64,000 bases of DNA from Eretmocerus hayati (GCA_029851415.1 CM056743.1:77146186-77210185), one strand, 5' to 3'; positions 9,058 through 19,488 are shown, counted from the stretch's first letter. Translations and numbers: made by a program. Notes: generated by a model not told the origin, from the letters alone.

Positions 9058-12000
9058 TCAAGTCGATACTTGCAGTCCGGGCAGTTTTGCGCAGTCACCC
9101 CCTCTTTATTGCATAGCTGACACCTGTCCTTCGCCAGAGCTCCGGCTCCCGATGTAGCAGTTGCAGCATCTGGGCATTCATTTGCGGTATGTCCAAGTGC
9201 GGAGCACTTATAGCATTGTCGAGTGGGGCATACATTTGCAAAGTGGTCCGGTTTGTTACAGTTAAAGCAGAGTCCCTTGGCCAACTGTTCCCCTCTCACT
9301 GCGCGATCTACCTGTGGGCGCACTCGCCCGCTGCCTGGTGGCCTCCGTGGTCCGTATCCCGGATAAGGAAAGTATGGGTACCGAGGGTACATCATGGGCC
9401 ATTGTCCAGGGTCCGGGTTCCAGTGTGTCGGAGGGGCAGGCGAGGGCTGCGTGACTGGAGTCGGAGCACTCGGTGGCGTGGCAGGTGGGGCACTAGGCGT
9501 CGCTGCGCCAGTTGGCGTGGCCTGATTTTGTCCGTTCCTAGCTCCGTTTTTGCCAGTCTGTCCCTTATTACGACCCTGATTCGTGTTCTGCGCACTTGGG
9601 GCAGGTTTAGATGCCTCGATCTGTGCTAAGTCCGTTTGCTCTAGTGCAGCAGTCTCCGTCTTCCCAGATCTACCTCTCTGAGGGGCTTGTGCGGGTCCTT
9701 GGTACGCTGCTCCAGGTATGCGTGCCTTGTCCCTTGGTGGGGGCGCTGCGTATCGAGCGTCCAAGTCCCTGTCCTTCTCAAACCTCTTTCCGTAGTACTG
9801 AATATCGTCCAAGTTTCGCACATCTCTCGTGTCCAAGTATTTCCGCAATTCTGGCAGTAGATTTCTGCGCACGATTTCAAAAACGTCCCTGTCCCTCGGT
9901 GGCCTCTTAAAGTGTCCCAGAATGATCTTCACGCACGTCAAATACTTTGCCACTTTCTCGCCTTTCGCTTGGGTCCGATGCAACAGCTCGTCCATTAAGT
10001 CCTGGCGGTCCAAGTGACCCACGTATTGAGTCCTAAAAGCGCGCTTAAAATCAATCCAGTCCCTAAACTCGTCCTGGTGAGTCCTAAACCAGTGTCTAGC
10101 GTCCTTGCTGAGGGCTGCTGGCACTGCTGAGAGCATTTCCCTGTCAGACACCGGTAACATACGCCTACAGTCCTTAAGATTGGCCAAGAAGTCCTCTGGT
10201 CCATCTTTCTCACTACCGCCAAAATTGATTTTCATGCTCTGCAGCATTTTGATCACTTGGAACGTCCGTCCCGTTACTTGTCCACCGCGACTACGGGTTG
10301 ATTCACCGTCCGAAGAGTCATAGTCCGAGTCACTGCTACTATCACGTCCGCGGTCCCTATTCCCATCGCGTCTGTTCCTACGCGAGTCCCTAGATCCCCG
10401 ACGCCCGCCTCGGCGCCTTGATCTGTCCGAATCAGACCCGGATCTCCGATCACGTCGTGAGTTTCGCTCAGCTGAGTTGTCCGAAGAGCTGTCTCTATAA
10501 TTGCTGCGACGATTATCACGCCAGCGGTCCGCGTCTCTCGGTCTTTCGCGCCTATCATGACCGTCCCTCGAGCGCCGCTGATCCGCGCGATTTCCCGATT
10601 CTCGCTCACGTCCGTTCCCTTGTCCACGAGAGGAATCTCTGCGTCCCCTACTCTCTCGAGAATCGTCTCGTCCTCTCTGTGAGTGGGACGGATGGTTCTG
10701 GCTGCGCCTACTCTCACCTGAGCGATCGCGCTCACGATGGATTGGTTCTGGTTCCGTCCGTTGGATTGAGCAACCCTGAGGGCGTGCTCGTTCCACCCAA
10801 GCCGGTTCTGGTCCGCTGCGAGGCCCGTGGCTGCTCACCTGGGGTTCGAGGGCCCTCTGGTCCGCGTTCACGTCCCTCACCTGGGGTTGGTGTTGACCGG
10901 CAGGCTCTCTGAGTTCAGGCAAGTGTGCTGGTCCACTAACCGCAGGGTGGCTCGCAGGCACATGCTCTCCTTGTCGGGGGCGCGCGTCATAAACTTTCCC
11001 CCGGTCCCTATAGCTACGTCCGCTATCGCTGGAATCATCGCGATACTCCACCCGTCGATCTCTGGTGCGTGAGTGCGCCGGAGGTGGGTCGTCGTCTCTA
11101 GAGTGATCACGACGGTCACGTCCATAAACTGAGTCTCGACAGCGCCCGCGACTCGCGCGAGGCTTCGCGCCTTTCAAATCACCATCGTCCCATTCCATCG
11201 TTGCGTTCCACCACTGAGACTGCCTGCGAGCTGCGTCCGGAGTATTTCCCATAGCTCTTTCCATGTCCCGGTAGTCCGTCGTTAGAAGCCGCGAATACCG
11301 AGACCCAGTTGGTTGCTTTGGTACGTAATTCTCGGGAAGAGCTTGCGAGTCACTGTCACTCGTCCGGCTCCGCGGGTTTGACATCCCATCATCGCTCTCT
11401 GGGTCAAACAACCGACGCTGGTCCGCTACTCTGACCCCAGAGGTATTAGCAACCGAGGTGTTCATGTGTCCTAGTGTCGACATAGGCTCCGTGGTCCTCG
11501 TCCGGGGTGGCATGGGGCCCCCTAGTCCGGGAGTCAATATCATGTCGTCCGCCCTTGCCCAAGTCCGAGGCTGCTGAACAGCGGTTGTAGCGGGCGCGTC
11601 CGGTATAGCTGCTCCCGCTAATATGGCCTGAGACATCGCAGCCATTCGGCTCATCAATTGATACCCTGTCGCGGAGATCTGATAAGCCGTCGTAGCAGGC
11701 ACGATAAACGGTGAGCGGCCTGCAGCTGGCGATGAGATTGGGCGTGGAATACTACTCGTCACTTGGAATGCCGAGCTAGTGGTGGTGCTCGCTGTGCTCA
11801 CTGTGGTCACTGTCGTCGTCAACCGGCTCGTCACATTCGTCAAAGAGGTCACCGGAATCGTGAGGGCGAGAGGCTCCCGCACTTGTCCGTCCGAGTTTGG
11901 AATACCGTGGGTTGAAGCACCCGCAGCCCCCGTGAGCCCCACCCCTTGAGTCGAGTTCATGGCCATTGAACTTCCTGTTCCAGTAGAAGTCGCGCAGGCT

Positions 12001-12371
12001 GAGCTATGCAAGGTCAATGGTGGGCGACGCCACTCTTCTGGGTGGGCAAAAGGGTCTACTCCACCAGCCTCGTCTATTTGAGGGTCCCACGGCACGTCCT
12101 CGTCCGGAAAACAGTCCCGAATTTCCGATCTAATTAACCGAGATCGAGTCCGTTCTCTAGTCCCGCGCTCGTTCAGTCCTTTAGCTTGCAATCGCGTGGT
12201 GATCTGTTCACCGTCCAGTGGCCAAATTAATTTAGCCAAATGTAAATACCGCTCGTCCCTCTCTAACAGTCGAATGAGGTCCTGATCTCCACACTTCAGC
12301 AGTCCAGGCAACGGTAGTTTTGGTTGTTCAACTACTTTATTCTTTTTGCCCGGAGGTCTGCCTCTTTTCAT
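8994..12371 (-). CDS. gag: gag of giant gypsy with RS-rich region and zinc knuckles
   Basis: This 1125-aa ORF starts at an ATG and is the structural protein of the virus-like particle. The first residues include an AT-hook-like basic patch (KRGRPPGKKNK). Residues ~120-400 are Ser/Thr/Pro-rich. About 407-697 form a long Arg/Ser/Asp region that resembles the RS domains of splicing factors. About 717-875 form a retrotransposon Gag capsid domain (WFRTHQDEFRDWIDFKRAF region). Near 1030-1105 are two CX2CX4HX4C knuckles (CFNCNKPDHFANVC, CYKCSALGHTANEC) and a third Cys-rich motif ending CPDC. It is much longer than typical insect Gags, mainly because of the N-terminal and RS regions. It ends at TAA next to the frameshift stem. 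Confidence 0.92.
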   Translation of the reverse strand: MKRGRPPGKKNKVVEQPKLPLPGLLKCGDQDLIRLLERDERYLHLAKLIWPLDGEQITTRLQAKGLNERGTRERTRSRLIRSEIRDCFPDEDVPWDPQIDEAGGVDPFAHPEEWRRPPLTLHSSACATSTGTGSSMAMNSTQGVGLTGAAGASTHGIPNSDGQVREPLALTIPVTSLTNVTSRLTTTVTTVSTASTTTSSAFQVTSSIPRPISSPAAGRSPFIVPATTAYQISATGYQLMSRMAAMSQAILAGAAIPDAPATTAVQQPRTWARADDMILTPGLGGPMPPRTRTTEPMSTLGHMNTSVANTSGVRVADQRRLFDPESDDGMSNPRSRTSDSDSQALPENYVPKQPTGSRYSRLLTTDYRDMERAMGNTPDAARRQSQWWNATMEWDDGDLKGAKPRASRGRCRDSVYGRDRRDHSRDDDPPPAHSRTRDRRVEYRDDSSDSGRSYRDRGKVYDARPRQGEHVPASHPAVSGPAHLPELREPAGQHQPQVRDVNADQRALEPQVSSHGPRSGPEPAWVERARPQGCSIQRTEPEPIHRERDRSGESRRSQNHPSHSQRGRDDSRESRGRRDSSRGQGNGRERESGNRADQRRSRDGHDRRERPRDADRWRDNRRSNYRDSSSDNSAERNSRRDRRSGSDSDRSRRRGGRRGSRDSRRNRRDGNRDRGRDSSSDSDYDSSDGESTRSRGGQVTGRTFQVIKMLQSMKINFGGSEKDGPEDFLANLKDCRRMLPVSDREMLSAVPAALSKDARHWFRTHQDEFRDWIDFKRAFRTQYVGHLDRQDLMDELLHRTQAKGEKVAKYLTCVKIILGHFKRPPRDRDVFEIVRRNLLPELRKYLDTRDVRNLDDIQYYGKRFEKDRDLDARYAAPPPRDKARIPGAAYQGPAQAPQRGRSGKTETAALEQTDLAQIEASKPAPSAQNTNQGRNKGQTGKNGARNGQNQATPTGAATPSAPPATPPSAPTPVTQPSPAPPTHWNPDPGQWPMMYPRYPYFPYPGYGPRRPPGSGRVRPQVDRAVRGEQLAKGLCFNCNKPDHFANVCPTRQCYKCSALGHTANECPDAATATSGAGALAKDRCQLCNKEGVTAQNCPDCKYRLEYVGNGPAGAQKDPSAVPPPK
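9002..9051 (-). promoter_or_regulatory. -1 programmed frameshift site, gag to pro
   Basis: On the sense strand, positions 9051-9045 read GGGAAAC, phased in gag as G GGA AAC, a canonical X XXY YYZ slippery heptamer. After a 6-nt spacer comes GCGGGGGC (9038-9031), which pairs perfectly with GCCCCCGC (9009-9002) across a 21-nt loop. The -1 frame opens only 6 nt before the heptamer, and gag ends at 8994, just after the stem. Position, phase and spacing all fit the known retroviral type of recoding signal. Confidence 0.85.
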
Positions 12372-13449
12372 TCTACACCCGTCCGAACGTCCAACAATTC
12401 GATCTTCAGTCCATCCTAGACAAGTAAAATCGTGTCTCTGTTCTCTAATAATCCCACCTGCAACTATTCAGCCCTCTATTGTCCGCAAATCAGTCCACTC
12501 CGTCCTCTAAACTTATTCAAAAGTATCCAGAAAAATTTTCACGGATCCTAACTCTCTCAGCAAGTCAGTCTCGTCCGATTATCTAGTAAACCCAAATTTA
12601 TGTTCAAGTCCTAGAAAAAATCATCAGAGAACCTAACACTCAGCAATTGATCCTTGTCCGAATTCCTGGTAACCCTAAATTTATTCAAAAGTCCTAGAAA
12701 ATTTTTCACGGGTCCTAATACTCGTCAACTGAGTCTCGTCCGATTTCCTAGTAACCTTAAATTTATTCCAAAGTCCTAGGAAAATTTATCGGCGAACCCA
12801 ATACTCAGCAATTGAGTCTTGTCCGTAAAATTTCCCAACCACCTAAGGTCCAAGTCACCACAGAAATACCTAAGACCCTGCCAGAGTCCAAGAATAGGAT
12901 TTGGATAGGATGAAATTCCAAAGAATTTCCTTGTCCGAGGTGAGGGAGTACTTACGTGGAAATGGTACAGGCCAGAATCATTATCATGTCCAAATTATAC
13001 ATCAACAAATTATTCAGTCATCACACCATGCATTGGGAGGATCAATCTGCATACATAGGGGCCTCTAGAATTTTTCCAAGTCCGAAAAAATTCACCTAAC
13101 TGTCCTAAAACCTTGGTAAGATGCTATAAAAATAATTCTACGCGAGTGAAAATTCTCGCAAAAAATGATTATAAGCAACTACTCTACTTGTCCTAGGGAG
13201 CAGGGCTGCAGGGGGGCTCAAAATATTCACATACGGGGAGAAATATTCACATTCAGTATGATCAGGGTGTGAGAGAGGGCACTACACTACTACTACAACG
13301 CGAAGAGCCTCGCACGCACGCAAACCTGTCCGAAATCGCGAAATTTCCAAGTCCAATATGTCAGAAAAATTTCCGATCCGTCCAAAATATTAGCAGCGCT
13401 TCGCGTCTAGTCCGTAAAAATTTATCCTGAATTTTTCAGAAGCCGCAGA
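12372..13449 (-). other. 5' leader of giant gypsy between PBS and gag
   Basis: This ~1.08-kb untranslated leader is AT-rich, with many short open frames and no conserved domain. It contains a diverged tandem array (12509-12841) and dense GTCC words. A packaging signal would be expected here, but I cannot identify one. Confidence 0.75.
12509..12841 (-). repeat. ~83-bp diverged tandem repeat, four units, in gypsy leader
   Basis: Units start at about 12509, 12594, 12677 and 12759. Each begins AAATTTATTC-like, followed by AAGTCCTAGAAAA, a CAGCAATTGA-like segment and TTGTCCG. The period is 82-85 bp. Confidence 0.8.
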
Positions 13450-13467
13450 GTCCTGTCACGGTCGCCA
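13450..13467 (-). other. Primer binding site, tRNA-Arg type
   Basis: The sense strand reads TGGCGACCGTGACAGGAC two bases after the 5' LTR end. From memory this matches the tRNA-Arg-type PBS used by the 412/mdg1 group of Drosophila gypsy elements. The match was not checked against a tRNA set. Confidence 0.75.
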
Positions 13468-13469
13468 TT

Positions 13470-16334
13470 TGTGACGTGGTATTTTTACCAGCACAACTAA
13501 TTTATTTTTTCAACGGGACTCTTGACCTAAGATCGCAGGTAATACGCGCGCGAACGGCGAAACGGCTCCGAAATTCAGCTACTCCGCTACTCGTCCTCAG
13601 CAACACCTACCGTGACTCAACCCTGGAAATAAAGTGGGGGAGGGAGGGCGCACGCTCATAAATAATAAATCGAATTTTTAATAATAAATAATTTGGCCTC
13701 TATTCTTTACGCTGCTTCTACGCGGTCGATACATTAAATTTCACATATGATTCTATACCGACATTCGTCCGAATGACTCTAATCACTGTCCGAAAATATC
13801 AGTCAATCTCATCAAATCTCAAACGTCTCTCAATTAACCTGTGAAATACAATAAGAAAATTCACTACACAAAGGAAAAAGGCCACACTCCGTCCAATCAC
13901 TCGCGAAATCTACCTGTGCTCCGTAGAGCACAGCTTGTCCAGTCCCTGCTCCGATAATTTTCCACAAATTTAATTACTCCAAAATGTATCGTCCAAAATG
14001 GCCGCTCTGCAGCCCACGCAACGCGCGCGGAACGGCAAGCACCCAAGATGGCTTGTGCTCCGATGCTCGGTTGTCCCACACGCTCGAGCAACAGGTGCAC
14101 GATCACGCACCTGGCTCCTAGTCCAGATATATATCGTTCAATATTCACTGGGTCCTCGTCCACGCGCGCCTCCTCCAGGAGGTCTGTCCACGACACGAAT
14201 TTCCTACCGCGCGCACGTCTTTCCAAGACGTCTTGTCCACGAGCACGCGTCAAACTCCTCCAAACTGCTGCTCCAAAATTTTATGCGCGACGCGGTTGCT
14301 GCTCCTGGTCCGCTGGTGCAATTTTCCAACGCGCGTACGTCACTTGGGACGTCTTGTCCACGAACACGCGGTGCACCAGCTCGCGAAGCCCCTCCAGGAG
14401 CCTGTCCAGTCCGCGGGCACGACGATCTGCCCTCCGCACGCACGAGGCTCTTAGCGCACTCCCGACGAGAGAATCCAAAAAGATTTAGCAAAACCACTCA
14501 CCGTTGGCTGCCATCGTCCTGGCTTGCGTATTTGTCCTCGTCCGATTTATCTGCTGCTCCGACTATTTTTGGGGTCCAATTATTGCTCCCGTGGTCCACT
14601 GGGTCCCGAGCTACTTGTCCTGGCAACACGGACTCCTGGAGGGACTCGCGTCTGGGCACGTGCTCCTAATTTTATTCGCGGGCGCGACTGATACGTGTGT
14701 CCGGCACAGTAAGCGATCCACAAGTGACACAATGGCTACTTCTTCTTCACCAAGTCCGCGCCTTCGTCTTCACTGAAGTCAAGCTCTCTGATTGGTCCGT
14801 CCAATTTTTACCGGAACACCAGCAGCGCCAACTGGCGGCCGAGCGCGCCAAATTTCAAGTCCAGTCCGCTATACTTGTCCTATACAGTAGCTCAGATTCT
14901 CCGAAATTCACTGCAAGCGCATCAATTGCAGTATCTACGGACCTGATGCCTCCACCCAGAGAATATTCTGTCCTGCTCACGCGCATGCACCGCTAAAATA
15001 CACGCGGAGGCATCGCGCACTCGCGCTTGCCGCAACTCCACGCTTTCACCTCGTATAGCCCTTATACATGTCCGTGTATATCTATATAACGTCCGTATTG
15101 CCACTGTATATCTATATAACGTCCGTATTGCCACTGTATATCTATATATACTCGCGGCCGCCCGTGGCATTATAATATCAAGTCCTCATGGCCACAGTAT
15201 ATCTATATATATACTGAGCACAGTCCCATTGCACATACTCATGTGTGCATAACCCTAAGTACATGTAAATATCGTCCGCAGGTCCAAGCTCGCCCAGTGA
15301 CCGTTGTCCAGGTAGTCGTCCGTCAGATTTTTGTGGCCACGAGCGCCCGGGTGTGGCCCGGATTTACGTGCCCGCAGCGCCGCCACATCTCGTCCGCCGC
15401 CAGTCAGCTGTCTGCTCTTGCCGCGTGTACCGGCCTGTCCGTCGTCGCCGTCGTCCGCTGGGTCACCCGGGCCCATCCGCGTCCGCGTGATGGTCACCCG
15501 AGCCGTGGGTGGCCACCACAGTGCTATTTCAATGGTGCGCGGGTGTGTGGTACACTAGGTACGCGATGTACCTAGGTATCAGGTGCTATGGGGGTACATA
15601 ACCCCATTGTCGCATGCATGCCCGCTGCCCCGGGCTGCAGCGTATGGGGCGATTGCCTGGATGGCTGGCAGCCCGGGGAGCGCATCACCAGAAGAGCCAT
15701 CCGTCTGCTGGATGCTGTTGTCGTCACCCGGGCCCGCATGCCGTCCGCACCATCTCCGTGTATCCTGCAGCAGTGTGCGTGTCGTGTGTGCGTGTGGCAC
15801 CGGGTCCATCACCCGCCCGCGTCGTGCATCAATTTTATATACATCATACACGCGATGTTGTGGTGCAAAAGCATGCCCTCGCCCACCCGCGAGCGAGGGC
15901 CTCGTCCGTCGCCATCGTCGCCGTCGTCCGCACGCCGGGGTGTACACACCCGCCCCGGGGCATGGTGTTGAGGAATAGCATGTCCGTGGGGTGTGGGAGG
16001 GCCGGTATAAGAGCGACACAAGGCCTCAGTGCCCTGGGGAAGCCATCCGGGCCGCCCAGCTGTGGAAATTGTGATCCGTCGGCTGCTGATTCTGCAGCCC
16101 CCTTGACCGGGCTACAGCGGCTAACCTGGGCGCCGGGAGGGTTGCCCGCGCGCAGGCATATCGGCACCCGCAGCATCCGTCCATCTCCCTCGTCGCTCGT
16201 TGCCGTCGTCCTCTCGAGCCAGCCCTCAACAAAAGAGAAGTATTTTGGATCAATACTTGCACTTCTCGGTTGCTGGCTCGAGACGGCGACAAGAGATTTT
16301 TCCCAAATTCGGCTGTGACGGTTTACCCGTCACA
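13470..16334 (-). repeat. 5' LTR of giant gypsy element, complete, 2865 bp
   Basis: The boundaries are TGTGACG at 13470 and CGTCACA at 16328-16334 on the plus strand, giving TG...CA ends. The inner edge abuts the PBS. The part from 14548 matches 1-1787 almost perfectly. The LTR contains ~30-bp repeats starting at 15076 and the U3 hairpin at 16212-16283. It is unusually long for an insect LTR. Confidence 0.9.
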
Positions 16335-16631
16335 CCTCTACTCGGATCTCTTCAGCCCCCCTGAAGAGTCTGATCCGGAGAGAAAAGACGAAACGCACCA
16401 ACATCTAGCGTAGAATCAAACTTTTTCGTTTCTCATCTCATTTTCCATGTATTTGAAATTCCATCAAAATCCTTCAAGTTGCGACTTTCGAATTGCGAGG
16501 TGCCTTGAAGGTACATCGATCGAATTGGAGTAATCCAATATCGATCTATGTCACTTAATCAACAAATCCGTTGATTAAAATTAGCTTGCATTAGCCGAGT
16601 CATGTAATAATATGATTTGATTACTTACAAT
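16335..16631. other. Unassigned DNA between two elements
   Basis: About 300 bp of AT-rich sequence with no long ORF and no repeat I can match elsewhere in the window. Confidence 0.5.
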
Positions 16632-18414
16632 GAGGGTGCCAGGCCCTCGGATCAACAATCCTCCTGGAACTCTAGGATATGTTTTGTTATTTCAACGCTC
16701 CCTAGACTCATCCTGAGTACCAGGGTCAATATCCCAGCAGATAGGCCTTTTCCAGGTGGATTGATGCATCCATAGCCCTCCATAAGCTGGCTATTCTATG
16801 GCGTGGGACTTCCCTTTAGACTAATAAGAATAGTTACATGAAATAGAGACTGAAAAAAACAAATTCCAGCCATAAAAGACTGGTATACATAGCTCATCTT
16901 AACCATGGATGAAGGAAATTGAGGATCAAAAAATTGTCAAAATTGAGTTTTTCATCGACGGAACGATGAGTCTGGGAGGGTGTAAGACTCCTCAATAAAC
17001 ATACGGTAATAAATATGATATACTCACATTCAGAGATCATCACTTTCCCAATTAATGTTGTCAAATTGGAGCTGCACTGTGTAAAGTGCCAAGGCCAGCC
17101 AAGGAGAGTCACAACCAATAGCAGATCCTGCGACTGACCTGTAACAATTCGACAACAAAGTATGGTGCTCAACTCACATTCTGACTCTGCATATTCTTCA
17201 CTGATTTTACATGTTTCTATCCACAAGTTGATTGAAAAAATTCAATCTGAACTAATGTGAAATAGCTCTGTTGACACAAATTTAAACTGATTTTGACCAG
17301 GTTCAGAACAATGTCACAAGGAAAATCTTATTAAGCACCTCAGAATGTATACTTATCAGATATTTCCAAACCGCAGGCTATCTGCCACGGACTGTCAGGG
17401 TGGTTGTCGAAGATTTTTGCAATGGAAAAGTGATCAAGTGCGAGTTTCTCTAATGCTCAACAAGGAGTGAAAAATACGACACTTGTATGACTTTTGTCGT
17501 CTGCTCCTTTATAGTATGGCAAACTCTGGGTGCAACAGTTTCTCGCAGACCATATCACCTGGCCCCATATTCATAAGTCTGCTTAAGAGAAATTCACACT
17601 TTACCATTCATCGTCGACGAGCATTTTGAAAATCCGTGGCTGATTGCAGTTTGGGCTTTTCAGATGAGAACTTACTTTTGGGTGATGTAGAATTTGCTTG
17701 TGATATTGTTCTAAATGTGGTCAAAATCAGGTTAATTTTGTGTCAACAGAGCTATTCCAGATCAGTTCAAGTTGAATTTTTCCAATCAACTGGTGGATGA
17801 AAACATGTAAAATCAGTGTGAAATATGCAGAGCCAGTGTGTGAGTTGAGCACGTTACTTAGTTGTCAAATTTCCACAGGTCAGTCGCAGGATCTGCTATT
17901 GGTTGTGACTCTCCTTGGCTGGCCCTGGCACTTTACACAGTGCAGCTGCAATTTGACAACATCAATTGAGGGAGTGATGGTCTCTGGATGTAAGTGAATC
18001 ATAATCATCACCGTCTGTTTATTGAGGAGTCTTATACCCTCCCAGACTCATCATTCCGTCGATGAAAAACTCAATTTTGCCAATTTTTTGATCCTCAACT
18101 TCCCTCCTCCATGGTTGAGATGAGCCATACCAGTTTTTTATGACTGGAACTTGTTCTTTTCAGTCGCTTTTTCATGTAACTATTCTTATTAGTCTAGAGG
18201 GGAGTCCCATGCCATAGAATAGCCAGCTCATGGAGAGCTATGGATGCATCAATCCACCCGGAAGAGGCCTATTTCCTGGGATATTGATCGTGGTATTCAG
18301 GATGATTCTAGGGAGCGTTGGCGAGTTATACGAGTGATTTGTTACATGTTCTGGTATAACAAAACATATCCTAGAGTTCCAGGAGGATTGGTGATCCGAA
18401 GGCCTGGCACCCTC
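16632..18414. mobile_element. Foldback-type element with ~700-bp inverted arms
   Basis: The left arm (16632-17332) and right arm (17688-18414) are imperfect inverted copies, readily aligned through the ends (GAGGGTGCCAGGCC against GGCCTGGCACCCTC) and the middle (CAGTCGCAGGATCTGCTATTGG). About 355 bp separate them. No transposase ORF is visible. Both arms keep a short frame with the same core peptide (TGQSQDLLLVVTLLGWPW), on the minus strand at 16894-17226 and the plus strand at 17797-17997. It could be a foldback transposon, a head-to-head duplication or a hairpin-RNA locus. No clear target duplication was found. Confidence 0.75.
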
Positions 18415-18425
18415 CTTGGTTGTTG

Positions 18426-18489
18426 TACTATCTGACAAGAGTCTTAAAATGAACATAAGCTTCGAAGACTTCAATAATATCAGTGAAAT
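18426..18489 (+). pseudogene. Upstream piece of decayed EnSpm/CACTA-like transposase
   Basis: This short open stretch (ending ...FEDFNNISE) reads directly into the frame at 23452 once the inserted gypsy element and one copy of the AAAT duplication are discounted. It thus appears to be the left side of the coding segment split by that insertion. It is too short to identify alone. Confidence 0.4.
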
Positions 18490-19488
18490 TGACAGTTGCC
18501 CGTAGATCCGATCGACAGAAATTTCAATTGAATTAGTGAATTATGCAAAAGAAATCTGAGGATCCCCGTCAATGAGAGTACAGTTACTCCCGCGTCTCGC
18601 TGGACGGAGACGAGATTTTCTCGATTGGAGCAGCCTTCAGTTGGTCCGCGGCGATGGCCTGGAGCGCGGCGCGACGGGCAAGAAGTTTCGCTTGCTGAAG
18701 CCCGTACAGGTCGCGTTGGCGCTCGGCCTTGGAACGGGTCACTTTGCCACGGGCATAGCTACGGTTCCCGCGTTCCATGAATTTATGAAAGTTCAAAGTT
18801 CGAGTGGCACTTCTGATTCACAAAAAATGTTCGAAATCAGGAACGCACTCCGAATTCACAATTGTTCAATGTTGGTTCCGCACTTTCGGTTCCGCAGCCG
18901 GGACAGGAACTGGGTTGGGTAAGCGAATAACTCGAATTCCTTCTAATGTACATTGCGACTCGGTACCAATACGAAATACGAACGCTACACAGATTCTACC
19001 GCTCATAATTGTGAGCAAAGAGCACAGAATAATGTCACTAGCTCGCGGAGATGACGTCCCTGACGGCACTGGGGGTACGTCGAGTATCAGAGCAGCATGG
19101 CCACGGCGGGGCCGAGTGTCGTGGAATATGCGTCGCGACGGCGTGTCGAGAACGGACTGTCCCCTGAGCTTGAACAGCTCGGGTTTATATAGGCCGCGAA
19201 ACTGGTAACGATAAGTAGCGTTACCTGTGTCATGTAATGGTATAACGCGGTTACGTAACGGTTAGTAGCGTTACGTAACTACGGACAGCGTTAGATAATG
19301 CGGAGCCCCGTTACGTAACGTGAAGTTGCGTTACATAACGAACGGCAGCGTTACGTAACGTGAAGAATCGTTACGTAATGTGAGGAATCGTTACTTACGT
19401 GAGATCGTGTTCAAAAAAGATGCGAGTGATTTGAAAATGATATGAATGTGCTCTTCGATTAGAGAAATAATTACAGATGCGCGCATCA
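18490..19488 (-). repeat. 3' LTR of second gypsy element
   Basis: It starts TGACAG and ends GCATCA on the plus strand and is 999 bp, the same length as its partner. It holds the TTACGTAA array (19251-19398) and a TATA box (19185-19191). No good polypurine tract is visible just outside 19488, so that edge may be altered. Confidence 0.92.
19251..19400 (-). promoter_or_regulatory. 20-bp-periodic TTACGTAA array in LTR U3
   Basis: TTACGTAA occurs at 19251, 19271, 19311, 19351 and 19371. Variants lie at 19291 (TTAGATAA), 19331 (TTACATAA) and 19391 (TTACTTAC). All eight sit on an exact 20-bp register. TTACGTAA is the palindromic site of PAR-type bZIP factors (the NFIL3/Vrille/Pdp1/Giant group). In sense orientation the array lies upstream of the TATA box, as an enhancer would. 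The partner LTR has the same array starting at 23210. Confidence 0.75.

Larger units (their letters stand above)
1..16334 (-). mobile_element. Giant Ty3/gypsy LTR retrotransposon, left LTR truncated by window
   Basis: The sequence from 1 to 1787 recurs at 14548-16334 with only three mismatches seen (1455, 1468, 1744). The terminal bases, PBS and PPT fix the orientation as minus. In sense order it contains LTR, PBS, a ~1.1-kb leader, gag, pro in the -1 frame, pol (RT, RNase H, integrase), an extra 842-aa ORF, PPT and LTR. The internal region is about 11.7 kb and the complete LTR is 2865 bp, so the whole element would be about 17.4 kb, large for insect Metaviridae. Near-identical LTRs and open ORFs indicate a recent insertion. 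The target duplication cannot be checked because the left end lies outside the window. Confidence 0.93.

Noticed and set aside
8219..9157. A 312-aa plus-strand ORF opposite pro
   Set aside because: Antisense shadow of the pro/gag coding region; its repeats are the complement of the 63-bp coding repeats.
16335..16631. Target duplication at the right end of the giant gypsy
   Set aside because: The left end is outside the window, so no comparison can be made.
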